From Candidatus Eiseniibacteriota bacterium (GTDB lineage: Bacteria > Eisenbacteria > RBG-16-71-46): a stretch of DNA of 5,848 nucleotides. The stretch lies in the NCBI GenBank assembly GCA_005893365.1, contig VBPB01000324.1, positions 1 through 5,848 on the forward strand. The letters run 5' to 3'. Shown here piece after piece: positions 1 to 5,468 of this stretch. The notes under the pieces are model-generated. The model saw only the letters and a list, made by a program, of their open reading frames with translations, did not search any database and was not told where the DNA came from. Numbering within the stretch: position 1 is the first letter of the stretch; the number at the start of each line of letters is the position of its first letter. The position numbers were made by a program, and so were the translations under genes.

Positions 1-2
1 CG

Positions 3-182
3 GGTGAGGCCGCCGACGTGGTGCGCGCCGGGCGCGAGGCGGGCCTCCTGCCCGGGGTGGACCTGGGGCAGTTCCGTCCCGCGTGGCGCCGCTGGCTGCT
101 GGTGGCGGTGACCGAGAAGCGCAGCGCCGCCGAGATCGACCGCTGGGTCGCCGTGCTCGCCGGCGTGAAGGCGGGGCGATGA
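3..182 (+). CDS. gcvPA: Glycine dehydrogenase (decarboxylating) subunit 1, C-terminal end (partial)
   Basis: This is the 3' end of a gene that begins before the window; 59 codons are visible, ending in TGA at 180-182. The tail contains LPGVDLGQFRPAW followed by LLVAVTEKR and a short acidic/basic helix. This matches the usual C-terminus of the GcvPA (P-protein alpha) subunit, in which a 'LLVAVTEKR' strand is followed by 'EID..V..L'. GcvPA pairs with GcvPB to form the PLP-dependent glycine decarboxylase of the glycine cleavage system. It is normally about 440-450 residues, so roughly the last eighth is seen. The stop overlaps the gcvPB start in an ATGA arrangement (179-182), which indicates translational coupling and equal subunit supply. 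The assignment rests on the tail motif plus the complete gcvPB next door; gene order alone makes it very likely. Confidence 0.88.
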   Translation, partial: GEAADVVRAGREAGLLPGVDLGQFRPAWRRWLLVAVTEKRSAAEIDRWVAVLAGVKAGR

Positions 183-1681
183 CGATGCCGCGGCGTCTGC
201 TCATCGAGCAGGGCGGGCCCGGCCATCGCGGCCCGGCGCTGCCCGCCTGCGACGTGCCTGTCCGCCCGCTGGCCGAGCGGCTCCCGGGCGTGCGGCTGCG
301 AGAGACCTTGCGGCTGCCGCAGGTGAGCGAGCCCGAGGTGGTGCGGCACTTCATCGAGCTCTCGACGCTCAACCACCACATCGACCGCGGGCTCTATCCG
401 CTCGGCTCGTGCACGATGAAGCACAATCCCAAGATCAACGACGAGCTGGCCGTTCTCCCGGGCTTTGCGCTCGCCCACCCGCTGGCGCCGGACGAGGCCA
501 ACCAGGGGGCGCTCAGCGTCATCGTCGAGCTCGAGCGCGCGCTGGCCGAGATCACCGGCTTCGCCGCGGTCAGCACCCAGCCGGCCGCCGGCGCCCAGGG
601 GGAGATGACCGGGCTGCTGATGATCCGCGCCTGGCATCGCGCGCGCGGACAGGGCGAGCCGCGCCGCCGCGTCATCGTCCCCGACTCCGCGCACGGCACC
701 AACCCCGCCAGCGTCCACCTGGTCGGCTACGAGACCGTGACCATCCCCTCGGAGGCCCACGGCACCGTGGACCTTGACGCCCTGCGCGCGGCACTCGACC
801 ATCGGACCGCGGCGGTGATGCTCACCGTCCCCAACACGCTCGGCATCTTCGAGGCGCGCATCCGCGACATCACGCGGCTCGCCCACGAGGCCGGCGCCCA
901 GGTCTACATGGACGGCGCCAACTTGAACGCCCTGGTCGGCATGGTTAGGCCCGGGGACCTGGGCTTCGACGTCATGCACATCAACCTGCACAAGACGTTC
1001 TCGACGCCGCACGGCGGCGGCGGGCCCGGCGCCGGCCCGGTGGCGGTGGCCGCCCACCTCGAGCCGTTCCTGCCGGCGCCGCGGGTGGTCGAGCGCGACG
1101 GCCTGCTGCGCATGGACCACGACCGTGAGCACTCGGTGGGCCGCGTGCACGGGTTCCACGGCAACTTCGGCATCCTGGTGCGGGCGCTGGTCTACCTCTC
1201 CACCCTCGGCCCCGCGGGGCTCACCGAGGCCAGCCGGACCGCGATCCTCAACGCCAACTACCTCATGCGGCGCCTGAGCCAGAGCTTCGAGCTGCCGCAC
1301 CCCGAGCACTGCATGCACGAGTTCGTGCTGTCGGGACGCGCGCTGCGCAAGCACGGCGTCAAGACGCTCGACGTCGCCAAGCGCCTGCTCGACTTCGGCG
1401 TCCACGCCCCGACCGTCTACTTCCCGCTGATCGTCGAGGAAGCCCTGATGATCGAGCCGACCGAGACCGAGACGCTGGACCGGCTCGACCACTTCGCCGC
1501 GGCGATGGAGCGCATCGCCCGGGAGGCGGCGGAGACCCCGCAGCTGCTCCTCGACGCCCCGCTCACCACCCCGGTCAGCCGTCTCGACGAGGGGCGGGCG
1601 GCGCGCGAGCTCAAGCTGCACTGGGGCGGCGCGCGGCAGGCGGCGCAGGGACCGGTCCAGGAAGCCTCGAGCCGCGCATGA
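179..1681 (+). CDS. gcvPB: Glycine dehydrogenase (decarboxylating) subunit 2, PLP-binding
   Basis: This encodes a 500-residue protein, close to the usual GcvPB length of about 480-500. It is the PLP-carrying subunit of the P-protein, which decarboxylates glycine and passes the aminomethyl group to the lipoyl arm of GcvH in the cytoplasm. Family landmarks are in order: an N-terminal RLLIEQGGPGHRG segment and LPACDVP; HFIELSTLNHHID at 57-69 followed by RGLYPLGSCTMKHNPK at 70-85; SAHGTNPAS near 170-178; DGANLNA at 245-251; and INLHKTFSTPHGGGGPG around Lys272. Lys272 is the expected Schiff-base lysine. The C-terminal part, with VHGFHGNFG and the EPTETET stretch, is also intact. ATG 179 is chosen because GAAGG lies seven bases upstream and the start overlaps the gcvPA stop. 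A second in-frame ATG at 185 is possible, but its spacing is worse. The stop overlaps the next gene by four bases. Confidence 0.96.
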   Translation: MTMPRRLLIEQGGPGHRGPALPACDVPVRPLAERLPGVRLRETLRLPQVSEPEVVRHFIELSTLNHHIDRGLYPLGSCTMKHNPKINDELAVLPGFALAHPLAPDEANQGALSVIVELERALAEITGFAAVSTQPAAGAQGEMTGLLMIRAWHRARGQGEPRRRVIVPDSAHGTNPASVHLVGYETVTIPSEAHGTVDLDALRAALDHRTAAVMLTVPNTLGIFEARIRDITRLAHEAGAQVYMDGANLNALVGMVRPGDLGFDVMHINLHKTFSTPHGGGGPGAGPVAVAAHLEPFLPAPRVVERDGLLRMDHDREHSVGRVHGFHGNFGILVRALVYLSTLGPAGLTEASRTAILNANYLMRRLSQSFELPHPEHCMHEFVLSGRALRKHGVKTLDVAKRLLDFGVHAPTVYFPLIVEEALMIEPTETETLDRLDHFAAAMERIAREAAETPQLLLDAPLTTPVSRLDEGRAARELKLHWGGARQAAQGPVQEASSRA

Positions 1682-2097
1682 TGGCGGACGCCCTGGAGTG
1701 GTCGTTCAATCCCTGGCGGGACCGCCCGCTCGCGGCCTGCGCGGGGGCCGCGATGGCGCTCGGCATCGGCCTGGTCGTGGCCAGCCTCGCCCAGCCGCTG
1801 CCGGTGCGGGTGGGGCTGGGCCTGGCGCTGCTCGGGGCCCTGGCACCCGCCCTGGCGCCGGCGCGGTGCCGGGTGGACGAGCGGGGCGTCGAGAAGCGCG
1901 GGCCCTTCGGCACCGTCCGCCGCCCGTGGGACGGGCTGCGGCGCGCGAGCCCAAGGGCCACCGCGGTCCTGGTGTCGCCCTACGCGCGGCCGCACTGGCT
2001 CGAGCCCTATCGCGGGCTGGTGCTGCCGCTGCCCGCGCGCGGGCGCGAGGCGCTGCGGGCGGAGCTCGCGAGCCGCTTCCACGCCCATGGCCTCTGA
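1678..2097 (+). CDS. Small two-helix membrane protein with PH-like C-terminal tail, function unknown
   Basis: The product has 139 residues. After a Trp/Arg-rich N-terminus (WSFNPWRDRP, residues 8-17) come two hydrophobic stretches, about residues 18-38 and 43-62, joined by a short QPLP turn; these read as a membrane hairpin. The soluble remainder starts with CRVDERGVEKRGPFG and a conserved-type Trp (W84 in RRPWDGL). It continues as alternating strands and ends in a helix (REALRAELASRF). A membrane hairpin followed by 'V.E.GV..R.....W' resembles bacterial PH-like (bPH2/DUF304-type) membrane proteins. That is a resemblance of layout, not a proven homology. The ATGA overlap with gcvPB at 1678-1681 implies co-translation; the only SD-like sequence (AGGA, 1659-1662) is too far away to matter much. 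A second ATG at 1681 would give a one-residue-shorter product. Role unknown; the operon context suggests a link to the MutL-family or mutase function. Confidence 0.78.
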   Translation: MMADALEWSFNPWRDRPLAACAGAAMALGIGLVVASLAQPLPVRVGLGLALLGALAPALAPARCRVDERGVEKRGPFGTVRRPWDGLRRASPRATAVLVSPYARPHWLEPYRGLVLPLPARGREALRAELASRFHAHGL

Positions 2098-2416
2098 GGC
2101 GCCGCCGCTCGGCGCCGAGGACCAGGCGCTGCTCGACCGCGTGGCGGCCCGCGTGGTCGAGCTCCACCTGGAGATCCCGGCGATCCTGACGCTGGAGACG
2201 GCCAAGCCCCTCACGGTGATCGCCAGCCAGTCGCTCATCTTCTTCGAGCCGATGCTGCAGTCGCTGTTCCGGCTCAGCGACTACCGCCGCTTCACCGCCC
2301 TGGTCGAGCGGCGCGAGGTGGTGGAAGCCCTCATCACCCGGATCGAGACGCGCGCCGAAGCGGAGCGCGCGCGGAGGCTCGCCGAGCGGCGCCGCCACGG
2401 CGGCCGGCAGGGCTGA
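2087..2416 (+). CDS. Conserved-looking 109-residue protein of unknown function
   Basis: This is a mainly helical, soluble-looking protein without a signal peptide. An acidic amphipathic helix (about residues 10-28, EDQALLDRVAARVVEL) leads into a proline-broken core, IPAILTLETAKPLTVIASQS, then FFEPMLQSLF and YRRFTALVERREVVEALITRIE. The last 25 residues are very Arg/Glu/Ala-rich and probably form a charged helical tail (EAERARRLAERRR). The hydrophobic core is not long enough to be a confident membrane span, although residues 41-60 could sit at a membrane surface. The ATG overlaps the previous gene by 11 bases with no good SD, so translation is probably coupled. The MutL-family start codon follows only ten bases after the stop. 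I do not recognise a characterised family. Placement between a small membrane protein and the MutL-like ATPase suggests an accessory part of the same system. Confidence 0.75.
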   Translation: MASEAPPLGAEDQALLDRVAARVVELHLEIPAILTLETAKPLTVIASQSLIFFEPMLQSLFRLSDYRRFTALVERREVVEALITRIETRAEAERARRLAERRRHGGRQG

Positions 2417-2426
2417 CCCAAGGACC

Positions 2427-2543
2427 ATGGAGCCTCGCCCCCTGGACCCGGCCGCGATCCGCTCGATCCTCGCCACCGACTGCGGCTCCACCACCTCCGC
2501 GGCGAGGCGCCGACCACCGTGGAGGCGCCGTTCGAGGACGTGA
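2427..2543 (+). pseudogene. Detached N-terminal fragment of the MutL-family gene (frameshifted)
   Basis: An ATG at 2427, just after AAGGA (2420-2424), opens a 38-codon frame ending in TGA at 2541-2543. Its first 23 residues, including LDPAAIRSILATDCGSTT, match the expected N-terminus of MutL/GlmL-family proteins. DCGSTT is the phosphate-1 loop of the ASKHA (actin/Hsp70/sugar kinase) fold. From residue 24 the frame turns into Arg/Pro-rich sequence with no family resemblance, because the true coding frame has switched to the one used from about 2495 onward. As written, the fragment is separated from the body of the protein. It is either a remnant of a broken gene or the product of a sequence error. 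It is not a separate small gene. Confidence 0.8.
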
Positions 2544-4195
2544 CCCGCGGCGTGCTCAACGCGGTGCGCGAGGTGGAGGAGCTGGCGGGACGGCGCATCC
2601 TCGACGGCGAGCGCATCATCACGCCGCAGACCGGGGATCAGGGCGTCGACCTCTACGTCTCGACCTCGAGCGCCGGGGGCGGACTCCAGATGATGGTCTC
2701 CGGGCTGGTGCTCCAGATGACGGGCGAGAGCGCCCAGCGCGCGGCCCTGGGCGCCGGGGCCATCGTCATGGACGTGATCGCCTTGAACGATGGGCGCCGT
2801 CCGCACGAGAAAATCCGCCGGCTGCGCCAGCTCCGCCCGGACATGATCCTGCTCTCGGGCGGCACCGACGGCGGCGACGTGCGCCGGGTCGCCGAGATGG
2901 CCGAGATCATCCTGGCCGCCGATCCCAAGGCGCGGCTCGGCGCGGGCTATCGGCTGCCGGTCATCTACGCCGGCAATCAGGCCGCGGCCGAGGTCGTGAC
3001 CGGCACGCTCGGCGACCGCACCGCCCTGAGCGTGGTCGCGAACCTGCGCCCCAGCCTGGAGCAGGAGAACCTGGGCCCGGCGCGCGACGCCATCCACGAG
3101 CTGTTCATGGAGCACGTGATGGCCCACGCGCCCGGGTACAAGAAGCTGATGACCTGGTCGCCGGTGCCGATCATGCCCACGCCGGGCGCGGTCGGCATCA
3201 TCATCGAGGCCATCGCCCGGCGCGATCGGATGTCGGTCGTCGGCGTCGACATCGGCGGCGCCACCACCGACGTGTTCTCGGTGTTCCAGGGCGTGTTCAA
3301 CCGCACCGTATCGGCCAACCTCGGCATGAGCTACTCGGTCTCGAACGTCATGGCCGAGGCGGGGATCGAGAACATCCTGCGCTGGGTGCCGTTCGCGGTG
3401 GACGAGATCGATCTGCGCAACCGGGTCAAGAACAAGATGATCCGCCCGACCACCATCCCGCAGAGCCTGGAAGATCTCGTCATCGAGCAGGCGATCGCGC
3501 GCGAGGCGCTGCGGCTGGCCTTCGAGCAGCACAAGGCGCTGGCGGTGGGGCTCAAGGGCATCCAGTCGCAGCGCACCATCTCCGACATCATGTCCCAGAC
3601 CGAGACCGGCGCCACGCGCGTCGACCTGCTCGACCTGGGGCTGCTGGTGGGCTCGGGGGGCGTGCTCTCGCACGCGCCGCGCCGGGTGCAGGCGGCCCTG
3701 ATGATGGTGGATGGGTTCCTGCCCGAGGGGCTCACCCAGCTGGCGGTGGACAGCATCTTCATGGCGCCGCAGTTGGGCGTGCTCTCGACGGTCCACGAGC
3801 CGGCGGCGACCCAGGTGTTCGAGCGCGACTGCCTGGTGCGCCTGGGCACGGTGCTGAGCCCGCTCGGCGCCGGCAAGGCCGGACAGCCGTGCCTGAGCGT
3901 CGAGGTGCTGGCCGATCAGACGCCGATCCAGCGCCGTATCCCCTTCGGGGAGCTGGCGCTGATCCCGCTGCCGGAGCAGGGGAGGGTGCGGGTGATCGCG
4001 CGGCCCGAGCGCGGCTTCGACCTGGGCCCCGGGAAGGGCAAGCCGCTCGAGGCCCAAGTGAACGGCGGGGTGGTGGGGTTGATCGTCGACACCCGCGGCC
4101 GGCGCCCGTTCGTGCTGCCCACCGAGCCCGCCGAGCGCATCCGCCGGCTGCGCGCCTGGAACGCCGCGCTCGGCCTCTACGCCAAGGAGGTGTGA
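2519..4195 (+). CDS. MutL/GlmL-family ASKHA ATPase (glutamate mutase / aminomutase accessory protein), N-terminus disrupted
   Basis: This frame encodes 558 residues from GTG 2519, but homology-like sequence continues upstream in frame to about 2495 (LRGEAPTT), so the GTG is only the first available start. The family (Pfam MutL, glmL-type) is known from glutamate mutase operons. It is thought to be a chaperone or reactivating ATPase for adenosylcobalamin mutases; it is unrelated to the mismatch-repair MutL. Visible landmarks are SAGGGLQMMV (51-60), LLSGGTDGGD (111-120), the central ASKHA loop GVDIGGATTDVFSV (242-255) and a GSGGVLSHAPR adenosine-type motif (378-388). Residues 438-558 form a beta-rich C-terminal extension absent from the roughly 460-residue clostridial GlmL as I remember it. 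The expected N-terminal DCGSTT loop lies in another frame (2427 onward), with intervening sequence missing. The stop overlaps the next start (TGATG). The family assignment is secure. Whether an active protein is made depends on whether the lesion is real. Confidence 0.87.
   Translation: MEAPFEDVTRGVLNAVREVEELAGRRILDGERIITPQTGDQGVDLYVSTSSAGGGLQMMVSGLVLQMTGESAQRAALGAGAIVMDVIALNDGRRPHEKIRRLRQLRPDMILLSGGTDGGDVRRVAEMAEIILAADPKARLGAGYRLPVIYAGNQAAAEVVTGTLGDRTALSVVANLRPSLEQENLGPARDAIHELFMEHVMAHAPGYKKLMTWSPVPIMPTPGAVGIIIEAIARRDRMSVVGVDIGGATTDVFSVFQGVFNRTVSANLGMSYSVSNVMAEAGIENILRWVPFAVDEIDLRNRVKNKMIRPTTIPQSLEDLVIEQAIAREALRLAFEQHKALAVGLKGIQSQRTISDIMSQTETGATRVDLLDLGLLVGSGGVLSHAPRRVQAALMMVDGFLPEGLTQLAVDSIFMAPQLGVLSTVHEPAATQVFERDCLVRLGTVLSPLGAGKAGQPCLSVEVLADQTPIQRRIPFGELALIPLPEQGRVRVIARPERGFDLGPGKGKPLEAQVNGGVVGLIVDTRGRRPFVLPTEPAERIRRLRAWNAALGLYAKEV
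4184..4190 (+). promoter_or_regulatory. Strong Shine-Dalgarno for the 374-residue protein
   Basis: AAGGAGG lies inside the last codons of the MutL-family gene, four bases before ATG 4195. It is the strongest ribosome binding site in the operon. It decides the start of the next gene and argues against longer in-frame starts upstream, such as the GTG at 3889. Confidence 0.85.
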
Positions 4196-5319
4196 TGGCC
4201 CACGCCTACACGCCCGGCCTGCGCGTCACCGACCACGCGGTCATCCGCCGCGAGCGCCGGCTGCCGCTCAAGGGGGACGTCCTGGTCGCGGTCGGTCAGC
4301 CGGTCGAGGCCGACACGGTGGTCGCCCGCACCGAGCTGCCCGGCAACGTCCAGACCGTGAACCTCGCGGCCAAGCTCTCGCTCGACCCGGCGCGCGTGCC
4401 CGACGCGCTCACGCTGCCGGTCGGCAGCGCGGTGCGCCGAGGCGACCTGATCGCCGCGGGCAAGAGCCTGTTCGGGCTGGTCCATCAGCGCGCCACCTCG
4501 CCCGCCGACGGGACGCTCGAGAGCGTCTCGCCGGTGACCGGGCAGCTCATCCTGCGCGAGCCGCCCCTCCCGGTCGAGGTCGACGCCTACGTCCGCGGCG
4601 TGGTGGCCGAGGTGCTGCCGGGCGAGGGGGTGGTGGTCGAGGCCTCGGGGGCGCTCATGCAGGGGATCTTCGGCGTCGGCGGCGAGACCTTCGGGACGCT
4701 GCGCCTGGTCGCGGCCTCGCCCGACGAGCCGCTCGCCACCGCAGCGCTCACGCCCGCCCACCAGGGCTGCGTGGTGGTGGGCGGCTCCTACGTGTCGCAC
4801 GCGACGCTGATGCGGGCCCGCGAGCTGGGCGTGGCGGCGGTGGTGGTCGGCGGCTTCGACGACCACGACCTGCGCCACCTGCTGGGACGCGACCTGGGCG
4901 TGGCCATCACCGGCGCCGAGGACCTGGGCTTCACGCTCATCCTCACCGAGGGCTTCGGCCGCATCCGGATGGCCGAGCGCACCTGGCGGCTGCTCGCGGC
5001 GCACCAGGGCCAGCAGGCCTCGGTGAGCGGGGCCACCCAGATCCGCGCCGGGGTGATGCGGCCCGAGATCGTCATCCCGAGACCGCCCGGCGCCGGGCGG
5101 GAGGCGGCCGCCGCGGGGGCCGCGGGGGTGGAGGTCGGCTCGCTGCTCCGCGTCATCCGCGAGCCCCACTTCGGCCGCATCGCGCGGGTGATCGAGCTGC
5201 CGGCCGAGCTCCAGGCGCTCGAGACCGAGGCCCGCGTGCGGGTGATGGCGGTCGAGTTCGCCGAGGACGGCACGCGCGCCGTGGTGCCGCGCGCGAACGT
5301 CGAGCTGATCGAGGATTGA
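4195..5319 (+). CDS. Beta-rich 374-residue protein of unknown function, MutL-family partner
   Basis: The start ATG shares one base with the preceding stop and follows AAGGAGG. There is no signal peptide or membrane segment, so the product is probably cytoplasmic. The N-terminal 25-140 region is rich in short beta-turn units reminiscent of barrel-sandwich (biotinyl/lipoyl- or RnfC-like) domains: LKGDVLVAVGQPVEADTVV, then LPVGSAVRRGDLIA, and TSPADGTLESVSPVTGQLI. A middle section (about 150-255) has an alpha/beta look, with ALMQGIFGVGGETFG, GCVVVGGSYVSHATLMRA and LGVAAVVVGGFDDHDL. The C-terminal part (about 314-374) resembles a KOW/SH3-like barrel: GSLLRVIREPHFGRIARVIELP and a final strand VVPRANVELIED. 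An Ala/Gly linker (300-311) separates the last two. I know no assigned function. Strong coupling to the MutL-like gene suggests it acts with it. Domain readings are by eye and could be wrong. Confidence 0.85.
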   Translation: MAHAYTPGLRVTDHAVIRRERRLPLKGDVLVAVGQPVEADTVVARTELPGNVQTVNLAAKLSLDPARVPDALTLPVGSAVRRGDLIAAGKSLFGLVHQRATSPADGTLESVSPVTGQLILREPPLPVEVDAYVRGVVAEVLPGEGVVVEASGALMQGIFGVGGETFGTLRLVAASPDEPLATAALTPAHQGCVVVGGSYVSHATLMRARELGVAAVVVGGFDDHDLRHLLGRDLGVAITGAEDLGFTLILTEGFGRIRMAERTWRLLAAHQGQQASVSGATQIRAGVMRPEIVIPRPPGAGREAAAAGAAGVEVGSLLRVIREPHFGRIARVIELPAELQALETEARVRVMAVEFAEDGTRAVVPRANVELIED

Positions 5320-5339
5320 CGCGCGCCTGCGGGACACCC

Positions 5340-5356
5340 TTGGCGCCCCATTGGCG
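5340..5356 (+). repeat. TTGGCG direct repeat abutting the -35 box (possible operator)
   Basis: TTGGCG occurs at 5340-5345 and again at 5351-5356, 11 bases apart start to start, about one helical turn. The second copy ends exactly where the TTGACA -35 hexamer begins. This geometry suits an activator or repressor binding one face of the DNA, but six-base repeats can occur by chance. Confidence 0.35.
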
Positions 5357-5386
5357 TTGACACTGTTCGCGGCACGTTGCTAGGGT
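5357..5386 (+). promoter_or_regulatory. Sigma70-type promoter with extended -10
   Basis: A perfect TTGACA -35 box (5357-5362) is followed after 18 bases by TAGGGT (5381-5386), itself preceded by TGC (5378-5380), an extended -10 element. The expected transcription start is near 5393, giving a leader of roughly 75 bases before the GTG at 5469. The local dip in GC supports the call. It lies downstream of the operon and points toward the exported-protein gene. Confidence 0.75.
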
Positions 5387-5456
5387 CCCCGTGCCTGCTC
5401 GCATCAGCGATGAGCGCGGGCACGCCGCGGCCGTCGGCGGCAGGGTGTCCAGGTCC

Positions 5457-5463
5457 AGGGAGG
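5457..5463 (+). promoter_or_regulatory. Shine-Dalgarno fixing the GTG start at 5469
   Basis: AGGGAGG sits five bases before GTG 5469. It selects this start over the in-frame ATG at 5526, which would remove the positively charged n-region of the signal peptide. Confidence 0.75.
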
Positions 5464-5468
5464 TTCGG

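Larger units (their letters stand above)
5320..5468 (+). other. Intergenic region and 5' leader of the exported-protein gene
   Basis: These 149 bases between the operon and the exported-protein gene contain the promoter at 5357-5386, a TTGGCG direct repeat before it, and a leader of about 75 bases. I see no classic intrinsic terminator (GC hairpin plus T-run) after the 5319 stop, so the operon may end by a Rho-type mechanism or read through. A short GC stem is possible in the leader (CGCCG 5423-5427 with CGGCG 5435-5439), but it is weak evidence in DNA this GC-rich. Confidence 0.65.

Noticed and set aside
83..178. An upstream extension of gcvPB to 83
   Set aside because: It lies within the gcvPA coding end, gives Arg-rich residues unlike any GcvPB N-terminus, and ATG 179 with GAAGG fits the family start.
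2480..2519. Programmed ribosomal frameshift joining the two MutL-family frames
   Set aside because: There is no slippery heptamer, and coding sequence normally present between the two blocks appears to be missing. A simple frame shift would not restore the family sequence.
2427..2543. A stand-alone 38-residue small protein
   Set aside because: Its first 23 residues are the recognisable N-terminus of the MutL-family protein and the rest is frame-shifted sequence, so it is a fragment and not a separate gene.
1706..4057. A 783-codon open frame on the minus strand spanning several genes
   Set aside because: It is the antisense shadow of GC-rich coding sequence. It crosses four well-supported + strand genes, is dominated by Arg, His, Gln and Asp-rich low-complexity sequence, and shows no domain.
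3889..5319. A longer start (GTG 3889) for the 374-residue protein
   Set aside because: It would overlap the MutL-family gene by about 300 bases, and the added 102 residues are an out-of-frame Arg/Ala/Gly-rich translation of that gene. ATG 4195 has AAGGAGG at ideal spacing.
4177..5337. A 386-codon minus-strand frame opposite the 374-residue gene
   Set aside because: The composition is His/Arg/Gly/Asp-rich antisense noise. The + strand gene has a strong SD, start coupling and a sensible beta-rich sequence.
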